From Sphingomonadales bacterium (GTDB lineage Bacteria; Pseudomonadota; Alphaproteobacteria; Sphingomonadales; Sphingomonadaceae): 7,542 bases of DNA. Shown one piece after another: positions 1 to 6,770 of this stretch. The notes below the pieces were generated by a model. The model was not told the DNA's origin. It was given only the letters and a program-made list of their open reading frames with translations, and made no database searches. The stretch covers positions 1 to 7,542 of the forward strand of contig JANYCM010000358.1 of the NCBI GenBank assembly GCA_025360285.1. Direction: 5' to 3'. Every line of letters starts with the position of its first letter. Position 1 is the stretch's first letter. A program made the translations under genes and the position numbers.

Positions 1-36
1 TAATGGCTTCGCCGGCGATGTTGTGTCAGGCTTCAA
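1..36 (-). CDS. Possible start of the gene after hfq (hflX by synteny), truncated by the window
   Basis: A TTG at 36-34 overlaps the hfq TGA by four bases (TTGA). It is preceded nine bases upstream by GAAGG (50-46), a good Shine-Dalgarno match. The frame reads MKPDTTSPAKPL, if TTG is initiated as Met, and stays open to the window edge. No ATG or GTG start lies between the hfq stop and the edge. In many Alphaproteobacteria the GTPase gene hflX directly follows hfq, so that is the expected identity. Twelve residues are too few to recognise it, and the real start may lie further left. Confidence 0.3.
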   Translation of the reverse strand, partial: MKPDTTSPAKPL

Positions 37-284
37 TCAGTATCGCCTTCATCGCGTTCGGCATCGAACATCTGCACCGGTGCGGCTGGCATCACTGTCG
101 AAATGGCGTGCTTGTACACCAGTTGCGAATGGCCATCGCGGCGCAGCAGCACCGAAAAATTGTCAAACCAGGTGATGACGCCCTGCAATTTTACACCATT
201 GACCAGGAACATCGTCACCGGGGTTTTGGTCTTGCGGACGGCATTCAGGAACATTTCCTGCAAATTCTGCGCTTTGTCGGCCAT
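33..284 (-). CDS. hfq: RNA chaperone Hfq
   Basis: This 83-residue Sm-like protein forms a ring-shaped hexamer that pairs small RNAs with mRNAs and affects their stability. The N-terminal NLQEMFLN places Gln9 where the proximal-face Gln of the family sits. R17-K18-T19-K20 forms the basic rim patch. Sm1 runs through FLVNGVKLQGVITWFDNF. Sm2 ends in LVYKHAISTVMP with the hallmark Lys58-His59. The C-terminal tail is short and acidic (FDAERDEGDTD), as is common in Alphaproteobacteria and unlike the long tail of enteric Hfq. A GGA motif nine bases before the ATG can serve as ribosome binding site. The gene follows ntrX and in related genomes is followed by hflX. The N-terminal MADKAQNLQ and full Sm fold confirm the start. 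Confidence 0.98.
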   Translation of the reverse strand: MADKAQNLQEMFLNAVRKTKTPVTMFLVNGVKLQGVITWFDNFSVLLRRDGHSQLVYKHAISTVMPAAPVQMFDAERDEGDTD

Positions 285-338
285 GTGCGTCTATCCGATC
301 TTGTTGGCGGCCGATGTTTCGACCGCGATCGCCCCGTT

Positions 339-359
339 GCCCGGCGTCGGCGACCGGGC
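339..359 (-). repeat. Inverted repeat in the hfq leader
   Basis: GCCCGG and CCGGGC form a perfect six-base inverted repeat around a nine-base loop, within the predicted hfq 5' leader about 55 bases before the start codon. There is no T-run after it, so it is not a convincing terminator. It could be a leader structure or a chance feature of GC-rich sequence. Apart from this and the promoter candidate, I see nothing else in the 285-421 spacer. Confidence 0.3.
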
Positions 360-380
360 CTGCCAGGCTCGGACCAGCCA

Positions 381-409
381 ATGGTAGTGGTTCGACGGCC
401 AAATCTCAA
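381..409 (-). promoter_or_regulatory. Candidate sigma-70-type promoter for hfq
   Basis: On the minus strand, TTGAGA (409-404, five of six matches to TTGACA) is followed after exactly 17 bases by TACCAT (386-381, four of six matches to TATAAT). It lies just past the ntrX stop. Transcription would begin near 374 and give an hfq leader of about 90 bases. It was found by eye and is not experimentally supported. Read-through from ntrX may also occur, since no convincing terminator separates the genes. Confidence 0.45.
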
Positions 410-421
410 TGCCGGCGTTGG

Positions 422-1822
422 TTATTCGCCGTCGGTGGCCACATCCTCGCCCGGATCGTCGCTCAGGCCCAGGGCCTTCAACTTGCGGTGCAGCGCCGAT
501 CGTTCCATGCCGATAAAGACGGCAGTGCGCGAAATATTGCCGGAAAAACGCCGGATCTGGGCGCGCAGATATTCACGCTCAAAGGCTTCACGAGCTTCAC
601 GCAGGGGTGTGCCCATGATCGATCGCACCGCCTGGCCGGGCACCAGCCGGGCCGGTTCGGCGGTGACTTCAGACGGCAGCATGTCGATATCGATGTTGGC
701 AACGCGCTCGGTTGGCGCCAGAATCAGGGTGCGTTCGACGACATTGCGCAACTGGCGGACATTGCCCGGCCAATCATAGGTTTGCAGCGCCGCCATGGCA
801 TCTTCAGTCAACATCGGCGTCGAAACCCGGCGCTCGGCAGCGTAGCGGGTGAGGAAATATTGCACCAGTTCGGCAACATCCTCGCGGCGTTCGGCAAGCG
901 ACGGCAGGCGCACCGGCACAACGTTGAGGCGGTAATACAGATCCTCGCGGAAACGCCCGCCGGCAATTTCGGCAACAAGGTCACGCGATGTGGCGCTGAT
1001 AACCCGCACATCGACCCGCACCCAGCGCGAACCGCCGACGCGCTGAAAAATCTGTTCGGTCAGCACCCTCAATATCTTGGCCTGGGTCGGCATCGGCATG
1101 TCAGCGACGTCATCGAGGAACAAGGTGCCGCCATGCGCCTGTTCGAACAGGCCGGAGCGCACGACATGCCCCCCCTCCTCCGCTCCGAACAACGCTTCTT
1201 CGACGGTTTCCGGCGTCATCCTGGCGGCGCTTACCACCACAAAGGGCGCGCCTTCACGCGGGCTCCATTGATGCAACAGGCGCGCGGCGACTTCCTTGCC
1301 CGACCCGGCGGCGCCGGTGATCAGGACGCGGGAACCGGTGGCGGCGACGCGCTTAAGGGTGGCGCGCACGGCGTTGATCTGCGGGCTTGAACCAGTCAGT
1401 TCCGTATCGAAACCAACGCGTTCCTTCAATGCTTCGAATTCGCGCTTCAGGCGTTCTGTTTCGGTGGCGCGGCGCACCACCAGCAGCAATTGTTCGGCCT
1501 GGAAGGGCTTTTCAATGAAATCATAGGCGCCGCGCTTGATGGCGGCGACGGCGGTTTCGATATTGCCATGGCCGGAGATGATGACCACCGGCAAAGTCGG
1601 ATCGCGGCGCTTGATCTCGTCGAGCAGTTCGATGCCATCGAGCGCCGAGCCCTGCAGCCAGACATCAAGGACGATCAGCGACGGCCGGCGCTCGGCAATC
1701 GCTGCCAGCGCGCCGTCGCTGTGCGCCGCCACCCGCGTGCCATAGCCTTCATCGCCCAGAACCCCGGCGATCAGATCGCGGATATCGGCTTCATCATCAA
1801 CAATAAGGATATCCAGGGCCAT
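422..1822 (-). CDS. ntrX: NtrX, NtrC-like response regulator without a GAFTGA loop
   Basis: This 466-residue regulator is the partner of NtrY. The receiver domain has acidic residues D9-D10, phosphoacceptor D53, S83 and K105 (IEKPF). The AAA+ domain keeps a Walker A of the form GAAGSGKE (170-177), GRFREDLYYRLNV and YDWPGNVRQLRNV. A Fis-type HTH sits at about 428-453 (GNISRTAVFIG onward), followed by a short acidic tail. Where NtrC has GAFTGA, this protein reads GGHVVRS (about 217-223). Walker B is GGTLFLDD, so the usual catalytic Glu is Asp238. Loss of GAFTGA is known for alphaproteobacterial NtrX and implies it does not remodel sigma-54 holoenzyme. It more likely binds DNA as a conventional activator or repressor. 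The ATG directly follows the ntrY stop. The family call is secure; the effect of the Walker B change is inference. Confidence 0.95.
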   Translation of the reverse strand: MALDILIVDDEADIRDLIAGVLGDEGYGTRVAAHSDGALAAIAERRPSLIVLDVWLQGSALDGIELLDEIKRRDPTLPVVIISGHGNIETAVAAIKRGAYDFIEKPFQAEQLLLVVRRATETERLKREFEALKERVGFDTELTGSSPQINAVRATLKRVAATGSRVLITGAAGSGKEVAARLLHQWSPREGAPFVVVSAARMTPETVEEALFGAEEGGHVVRSGLFEQAHGGTLFLDDVADMPMPTQAKILRVLTEQIFQRVGGSRWVRVDVRVISATSRDLVAEIAGGRFREDLYYRLNVVPVRLPSLAERREDVAELVQYFLTRYAAERRVSTPMLTEDAMAALQTYDWPGNVRQLRNVVERTLILAPTERVANIDIDMLPSEVTAEPARLVPGQAVRSIMGTPLREAREAFEREYLRAQIRRFSGNISRTAVFIGMERSALHRKLKALGLSDDPGEDVATDGE

Positions 1823-4120
1823 CTAAGCGGTGATCCTTGCCGGGTTGGGGTGGGTTTCTTGATGGCTGTCGGCGCCGGCCAGGATGATCCGGCTGAACCG
1901 GGCCCGGACAATGGTGCCGCCCCCCGGCGCGTCCCCCAGATCAAGGCTGCCACCATGATCCTCGACGATCTTCTTGACGATGGCGAGGCCAAGCCCGGTG
2001 CCGCGCACCCGCGTTGTCATATAGGGCTCGGTCAGCCGGTCGCGACCCTCGGCGGGCAGGCCGATGCCATTGTCAGTGATGGTCAGCATCACCGCGCTGG
2101 CGCCATCCTCGATGGCAAGGGCGATATGCCCGGCCGGCGCCGCGCCGCTCATCTCGTCGCGTTCGATGCGGGTCATCACGGCCTCGGCGGCGTTCTTGAC
2201 CAGGTTGGTCACGGCCCGCGCCACTTGCTGACGATCGCAGACCAGCAGGCTGTCGGTGCTGACGGTCAGCGTGAAGGTGATGGCCGGAAAGGCGACTTCC
2301 TGCAAAACCAGTGCCTGGCGGGCGATGCCTTCAAGGCTTTCGGCGGCGAATACTGGCTTGGGCAGGCGGGCAAAATCCGAAAATTCATCGACCATGCGGC
2401 GCAGATCACCGACCTGGCGGACAATGGTGGCCGTCAATACGCCGAACGTATCGGCATCCTCGTTGATCTGGCGGCCAAATTTGCGTTGCAGGCGTTCGGC
2501 GGCAAGCTGAATCGGCGTCAGGGGATTCTTGATTTCATGGGCGATGCGCCGCGCCACATCGGCCCAGGCGGCACGGCGCTGGTCGGCAAGCTGCGCCGAA
2601 ATGTCATCGAAGGTGAGGACATAGCCTGGCGCGCTGATGTCATGGCCCTCGCGGTGTTCGGCGGCGATGCGTACAGACAGCGTCTGGGTTTCGGTGCCGC
2701 GGACGATGCGCACCTGGCCGGCCGCATCGCCACTATCCCGCGCTTCGGCCAGCAAGGTGGCGAGCTCCGGCACCACGGCGCTGAGCGCTTTGCCGGCCAG
2801 CCCGGTTTCCGGCATTTCGAGCAACGCCGATGCCGATCGGTTGGCGTGACGGATGACCCCGCCCGGTGCGATCGACAGCACGCCGGCCGACACGCCCGAC
2901 AGCACGGCCTCGGTGAATTGCCGCCGCGCATCAAGCTGGGCATTGGCGCCGATCAGCGCGCGCTGCTGATCCTTCAACTGGCTGGTCATGCGGTTGAAGG
3001 CGCGGGCCAGCGTGCCGATTTCATCGGGCGACCCGCGCACCGGTACCCGCGCATCGAGATCACCCGCCCCTACCCGTTCGGCCGCCAGCGCCAGCCGCGC
3101 TATGGGTGCCACCAGCCGGTTGGCCAACCACAGCGCGAACCATATCGCCACCGCGAGAGTCAGCAGCGATACCGCCATCAACACCAGGTTGAAGCGCAAC
3201 TGCATGACCCGGGATCGTTCGATCAATGATCGATATTCGCCCAGCGCGCTGGCGGCGCGGTCGGCGCGGGCCAGCACAGCGGGATCGACCTTGCGGCTGA
3301 TATAGATGAAATGGCTGCCGATCGGGTCCATGGCGACGACCGCTTCGATACGGTCACTGCCCTTGGCGACAACCGTGGCGGCACCGGCGCGGGCATTGGC
3401 GAGATCAATGCCGGCGACCCGCGAGGCAATTATGGTGCCCGGAATGCCGATGCTGGCGATGGGCGCAACCTTGCCATCGGGGCCGCGTCCAAAGACCGAG
3501 GCCTCGCTCAGGTTGCGAGCGGCGACCTGGAATTGCAGAGCTTCGTTGAACAGCGGCGTGCCCAGGCCATAATCGCGGGCGTAATTATTGACATCGCCGA
3601 CCATGGCGTCGATGTCATCGGCCACACGCTTGCGATTCTCCTCGACATAGGCCTGGGCGACCTGGTTGGAGCCATCGAGAATGGTCTTCACCCGGTCCGA
3701 AAACCAGAATTGCACGCCGAACTGGAACAGCAGCGAGGCGAAAATGACCACCAAGATGGTGGGCACCGCGGCAATGCCGGCAAACAGTGCCACCATGCGG
3801 ACGTGCAATTGCGCGCCCGCCAGGCCGCGGCGGCGGTTGGCGAGCAATATGGCGAACCGCCGGGCGATCAACACCACCAGCACCATCAGCGGCAACAGAT
3901 TGGCAACCAGCAGCAAGGTGACCAGCGGCGGTGACACGCCATTTGCCGGCGCCGCCCCGCCGGTGAGCAGTGCATAGCTTGACCAGCCCAGCACGATGGT
4001 CAGCACGACAGCCGCCACTTCCAGCCGCGGATAAAGATCGACGCGCGCCACCCAACGATTCAACTGCCGGCGCAGTTGGCGCCAGCGGGCGGGCGCGGGT
4101 TCATGCAGCAAATCGGTCAT
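1823..4120 (-). CDS. ntrY: Membrane sensor histidine kinase NtrY
   Basis: This 765-residue inner-membrane kinase partners NtrX. In Alphaproteobacteria the pair has been linked to nitrogen metabolism, redox/oxygen response and envelope properties. Hydrophobic helices appear at about 35-53, 66-86, 109-131 and 312-334, leaving a periplasmic sensor region at about 132-311. A HAMP linker (about 335-385) and a PAS domain (about 400-510, ending in VLTFDDIS) follow. The H-box RRIAHEIKNPLTPIQLAAERL holds phosphoacceptor His528. The ATPase domain has N-box NLVKNAAEA (from 639), G1 DNGIGLP (683-689), LTEPYMTTR and G2 GTGLGLAIV (707-715). Length and order match the NtrY family. The ATG at 4120 is chosen because the upstream frame has no ATG or GTG start nearby and MTDLLHE leads into a basic pre-membrane segment. 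It lacks a clear ribosome binding site. The TAG stop abuts the ntrX ATG with no gap. Confidence 0.96.
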   Translation of the reverse strand: MTDLLHEPAPARWRQLRRQLNRWVARVDLYPRLEVAAVVLTIVLGWSSYALLTGGAAPANGVSPPLVTLLLVANLLPLMVLVVLIARRFAILLANRRRGLAGAQLHVRMVALFAGIAAVPTILVVIFASLLFQFGVQFWFSDRVKTILDGSNQVAQAYVEENRKRVADDIDAMVGDVNNYARDYGLGTPLFNEALQFQVAARNLSEASVFGRGPDGKVAPIASIGIPGTIIASRVAGIDLANARAGAATVVAKGSDRIEAVVAMDPIGSHFIYISRKVDPAVLARADRAASALGEYRSLIERSRVMQLRFNLVLMAVSLLTLAVAIWFALWLANRLVAPIARLALAAERVGAGDLDARVPVRGSPDEIGTLARAFNRMTSQLKDQQRALIGANAQLDARRQFTEAVLSGVSAGVLSIAPGGVIRHANRSASALLEMPETGLAGKALSAVVPELATLLAEARDSGDAAGQVRIVRGTETQTLSVRIAAEHREGHDISAPGYVLTFDDISAQLADQRRAAWADVARRIAHEIKNPLTPIQLAAERLQRKFGRQINEDADTFGVLTATIVRQVGDLRRMVDEFSDFARLPKPVFAAESLEGIARQALVLQEVAFPAITFTLTVSTDSLLVCDRQQVARAVTNLVKNAAEAVMTRIERDEMSGAAPAGHIALAIEDGASAVMLTITDNGIGLPAEGRDRLTEPYMTTRVRGTGLGLAIVKKIVEDHGGSLDLGDAPGGGTIVRARFSRIILAGADSHQETHPNPARITA
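1834..1838 (-). promoter_or_regulatory. Shine-Dalgarno for ntrX inside the ntrY 3' end
   Basis: AAGGA on the minus strand lies 11 bases before the ntrX ATG, within the last codons of ntrY. It is the clearest ribosome binding motif among the four regulator genes here. It supports the ATG at 1822 and suggests NtrX can be initiated independently of, or in addition to, coupling with NtrY. Confidence 0.55.
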
Positions 4121-4132
4121 CAGCGGCTGATG
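4118..4132 (-). promoter_or_regulatory. Perfect palindrome containing the ntrY start codon
   Basis: Positions 4118-4124 (CATCAGC) and 4126-4132 (GCTGATG) are exact reverse complements around one central base. The minus-strand GATG arm ends in the ntrY initiation ATG. In mRNA this could fold as CAUCAG-CCG-CUGAUG, a six-pair stem with a three-base loop that pairs the start codon. No Shine-Dalgarno motif is visible directly upstream. The symmetry is seen directly. A role in masking ntrY initiation, or as a dimeric operator, is inference. Confidence 0.4.
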
Positions 4133-4147
4133 GTAAGCGAGAAGCGT

Positions 4148-4194
4148 GACAAAAGAAACACAGTCGTTGCGGCAATGCGACAGACGGCTGTGTT
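4148..4194 (-). terminator. Inverted repeat with T-rich tail in the ntrC-ntrY spacer (possible terminator or attenuator)
   Basis: On the minus strand the arm AACACAGCCGT (4194-4184) faces ACGACTGTGTT (4167-4157) across a 16-base loop. This gives seven pairs, one A/C mismatch and three further pairs. The distal arm runs into TTTCTTTTGTC, a T-rich run in the ntr-sense direction. That resembles a moderate intrinsic terminator downstream of ntrC. The stem is only moderately GC-rich and the loop is large, so termination may be partial or conditional. Read on the plus strand the mismatch becomes a G-U wobble and the stem is 11 continuous pairs, but no T-run follows it there. The same symmetry could instead be a protein-binding operator. 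Confidence 0.4.
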
Positions 4195-4230
4195 ACATTT
4201 CAACAACCATAATCATCACTCAGTCGGCGA

Positions 4231-5676
4231 TCAGCCGCGCCGTGCCATGACCGGATCGAGCCCCAGGTCGGTCAACTTCTTGCGCAGCGTATTGCGGTTG
4301 ATGCCGAGCAGTTTCGCCGCCTTCAGCTGATTACCGCCGGCGGCCGCCAGGCAGGCCTCGATCAGCGGCACTTCAACTTCGGCGAGCAAGCGATCATAAA
4401 CCCCATCGGGTGGCAATTGGCCCGGAAAACCGGCAAAATAGCGCTCGATATGCACTGCCGCCGCCGCACCCAGGCTGTCATTGCCCCTGGTCGCAACAGG
4501 GTCGGCCAGTCGCACTGCCGGCCCCAGCCCGGCGACCACAGCGGCCCCCGTGATGGTGTCGGCGCGTTCCAGCACCGCCAGGCGGCGCATCAGATTTTCC
4601 AGCTCGCGGACATTGCCTGGCCAGCTATGGGCGCGCAGCACGGCAATGGCATGCTCGTCGAGTGATTTGCGCGGCAGACCCTCGGCGGCGGCGGCATCGA
4701 GAAAATGCCGCGCCAGCGCCGGCACATCCTCGCTGCGCGCCCGCAACGGGGGCAGCGACAGCGGCACGACGTTGAGGCGATAATAAAGGTCCTCGCGGAA
4801 ACGCCCGGCCTGGGTCAGCGATGCCAGATCCTGGTTGGTCGCCGATACGATGCGGACATCGGCGCGCTGGCTGCGCGTGCCGCCAACAGTGGTGAATTCA
4901 CCGGTCTGCAAAACCCGCAGCAAGCGCGTCTGTGCCTCCAGCGGCATGTCACCGATTTCATCGAGAAACAGCGTGCCGCCCTGTGCCTGTTCGAACTTGC
5001 CGGCGGAGCGTGAGGCCGCGCCGGTAAAGGCGCCGCGCTCATGGCCGAACAATTCGCTTTCGATCAATTCGCGGGGGATCGCCGCCATGTTGATGGCAAT
5101 GAACGGCCGTACCGATCGGGCGCCCAGATCATGGATGGCGCGCGCCACCAATTCTTTGCCGGTGCCGCTTTCGCCCAAAATCATCACCGTCAGGTCATTG
5201 GGCACGACACGGGCAATCAGGCGATAGACTTCCTGCATCGCCGGCGACCGACCGATCAGCGGCGTATCATCCCCGCCGAGCGCCGTGTCGCGATCAGCAT
5301 CCACCAGCTTGCCGCGGCCTTCCAGCGCTGCCGCAACTGATCGCGTCAATTCATTGAGGTCAAAAGGCTTTGGCAGATAGTCAAAGGCCCCCTGTTCCGT
5401 GGCGCGCACCGCCGTGGACAAGGTATTCTGCGCGCTCATCACGATCACCCGCAGCCCCGGCCGCAACGCAAGCAGCCGCGGGATCGTGTCCAGCCCATTG
5501 GCGTCGGGCAGGATGACATCGGTGATGACGACATCGCCGTGCCCTTCCTCGATCAGCTTGACGAGACCGCCGGCGGTATCGGTCAACCGCACCTGATGCC
5601 CGGCCCGGGTGAGGGCCTGGCGGACAACGGTCCGGATGGCGGCATCGTCATCGGCGACAATGATGGTCGCGGTCAT
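4231..5676 (-). CDS. ntrC: Nitrogen assimilation response regulator NtrC (GlnG), sigma-54 activator
   Basis: This 481-residue enhancer-binding protein is phosphorylated by NtrB. In this family it activates sigma-54 promoters of nitrogen-scavenging genes. The receiver domain (1 to about 118) has the acidic pocket D9-D11, phosphoacceptor D53, S81 and K103 (LPKPF). The AAA+ domain has Walker A GESGTGKE (168-175), the sigma-54 contact loop GAFTGA (215-220), Walker B GGTLFLDE ending D239-E240, and REDLYYRLNV. The WPGNVRELEN motif closes the core. The C-terminal Fis-type helix-turn-helix is at about 448-473, beginning GNQLKAAKLLG. All catalytic elements are canonical, so it should be a competent ATP-driven activator. 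The start overlaps the ntrB stop as TGATG. After its TGA comes the 110-base spacer before ntrY. Confidence 0.97.
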   Translation of the reverse strand: MTATIIVADDDAAIRTVVRQALTRAGHQVRLTDTAGGLVKLIEEGHGDVVITDVILPDANGLDTIPRLLALRPGLRVIVMSAQNTLSTAVRATEQGAFDYLPKPFDLNELTRSVAAALEGRGKLVDADRDTALGGDDTPLIGRSPAMQEVYRLIARVVPNDLTVMILGESGTGKELVARAIHDLGARSVRPFIAINMAAIPRELIESELFGHERGAFTGAASRSAGKFEQAQGGTLFLDEIGDMPLEAQTRLLRVLQTGEFTTVGGTRSQRADVRIVSATNQDLASLTQAGRFREDLYYRLNVVPLSLPPLRARSEDVPALARHFLDAAAAEGLPRKSLDEHAIAVLRAHSWPGNVRELENLMRRLAVLERADTITGAAVVAGLGPAVRLADPVATRGNDSLGAAAAVHIERYFAGFPGQLPPDGVYDRLLAEVEVPLIEACLAAAGGNQLKAAKLLGINRNTLRKKLTDLGLDPVMARRG

Positions 5677-6770
5677 CAGGCAAGGGGCCTTTCGGGCTGG
5701 GCGACAGGCAGCAATACCCGGAAAATGGTTTCCTCGGGTTCACCGGCGCGGTCATATTCGACGACACCGCCATGATCGGCGACGATCTTGGCGACCAGCG
5801 CCAGGCCAAGCCCCGATCCGCCGCGCTTTGAGGTGACAAAGGGTTCAAAGATATGATCGACGAGATCGTCCGGAATGCCGGGGCCATTATCGATCACGCG
5901 CACTTCCAGCGGCAGGGACACCGAAGCACCGCCGCTTTCCGGCCGCACTTTCAGGCCAGGACGAAAGGCCGTCGTCAACAGAATATGGCCAGTAGAACCA
6001 GCAGCTTCTGCGGCATTCTTCAACAGATTCAGGAAGACCTGCACCAGTGCATCGCGATTGCCCGCAACCAGCGGCAGCGATGGATCATAGCGTTCGCGGA
6101 TCGTCATCCCGGCGGCAAAGCCCTGTTCGCCTACCCGCCGCACATGGCCCAGCACCTCATGGATGTTTTCCGGCCGCAAACGCATCGGCCGCGTGTCGGT
6201 GAAACTTTCCATGCGATCGACGAGCTTGGCGATGCGATCGACTTCGGTGACGATCAGATCGGTCAGTTCGCGCCGGTCCTCATCGGGCACGCCGCTGTCG
6301 ACACCGGCCGCGAGCAATTGCGCCGCGCCGCGGATGCCCGACAGCGGGTTCTTGATTTCATGCGCCAGCATGGCCGCGACCCCGACCGCCGATCGCGCCG
6401 CGCCCTGGCGTTGCACCTGGCGATCGACCATCGTCGCTACCGACCGCGTCTGAAAGGCGATGGCGAGCCAGCCCGGCGCATCGCCCACCGGCGCCACCAG
6501 CACATCGGCGCGCGCCATGCGGCCGCCGAGAAATTGCAACGGCAAATCATAGGCGGCGCAACCGCCGCCTTCGCGGCGTGCCCGGTGCACAAGCGCCTCG
6601 ACCATCGAATCAACGCCAAAGGCGGCGGCCCAGCCGCGCTCGGCAAGGGCGACCTGGCTGGTGTTGAGAAAGTTTTCGGCCGCAAGATTGACCTGCACCG
6701 GGGTATCAGCGGGATCGACAAGGATGGCCGGCACGGCAAGCCCGGCAAGAAGCTCCGCGGCGCCGGCCAT
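5676..6770 (-). CDS. ntrB: Nitrogen regulation sensor histidine kinase NtrB (GlnL)
   Basis: This 364-residue soluble kinase/phosphatase controls NtrC phosphorylation. In the family its activity is set by PII proteins reporting glutamine and 2-oxoglutarate status. No membrane segment is visible. Residues 1 to about 110 resemble the NtrB PAS domain (LAVPAILVD near the N-terminus). The H-box LAHEIKNPLSGIRGAAQLL carries the phosphoacceptor His137. The ATPase domain has the N-box NLLKNAAEA (about 248-256), G1 box DNGPGIP (294-300), the IFEPFVTSK motif, and G2 box GSGLGLALV (318-326). The length matches the family. The ATG shares its A with the dusB TGA, and the TGA shares its A with the ntrC ATG. 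There is no strong Shine-Dalgarno before it, consistent with translational coupling. No key residue is missing. Confidence 0.97.
   Translation of the reverse strand: MAGAAELLAGLAVPAILVDPADTPVQVNLAAENFLNTSQVALAERGWAAAFGVDSMVEALVHRARREGGGCAAYDLPLQFLGGRMARADVLVAPVGDAPGWLAIAFQTRSVATMVDRQVQRQGAARSAVGVAAMLAHEIKNPLSGIRGAAQLLAAGVDSGVPDEDRRELTDLIVTEVDRIAKLVDRMESFTDTRPMRLRPENIHEVLGHVRRVGEQGFAAGMTIRERYDPSLPLVAGNRDALVQVFLNLLKNAAEAAGSTGHILLTTAFRPGLKVRPESGGASVSLPLEVRVIDNGPGIPDDLVDHIFEPFVTSKRGGSGLGLALVAKIVADHGGVVEYDRAGEPEETIFRVLLPVAQPERPLA

Noticed and set aside
375..392. TGGC...GC pattern resembling a sigma-54 -24/-12 promoter before hfq
   Set aside because: The GG-to-GC spacing is nine rather than the required ten bases and the -12 TTGC element is absent.
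163..402. Minus-strand frame with a TTG start running from the hfq leader into hfq
   Set aside because: It overlaps the genuine hfq frame out of register, has no homologue-like motifs, and starts at a weak codon inside the candidate promoter region.
314..1390. Plus-strand open frame (358 codons) opposite ntrX
   Set aside because: Antisense shadow of the NtrX AAA+ and HTH regions; composition is Arg/Gly/His-rich without recognisable domains.
1490..3229. Long plus-strand open frame (579 codons) opposite ntrX and ntrY
   Set aside because: It lies antisense to two strongly recognised genes, its translation shows no family motif, and long antisense frames are expected in GC-rich coding DNA.
3220..3232. 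Perfect palindrome CGATCA-A-TGATCG
   Set aside because: It lies within ntrY coding sequence (the codons for YRSLIER just before the fourth membrane helix); GATC-containing symmetry is common by chance here and has no regulatory context.
4121..4230. NtrX-type (CAA-N-TTG) or NtrC-type (TGCAC-N-GTGCA) binding sites in the ntrC-ntrY spacer
   Set aside because: By eye neither pattern is present in the right orientation; only TTGCCGCAA, the reverse arrangement, occurs.
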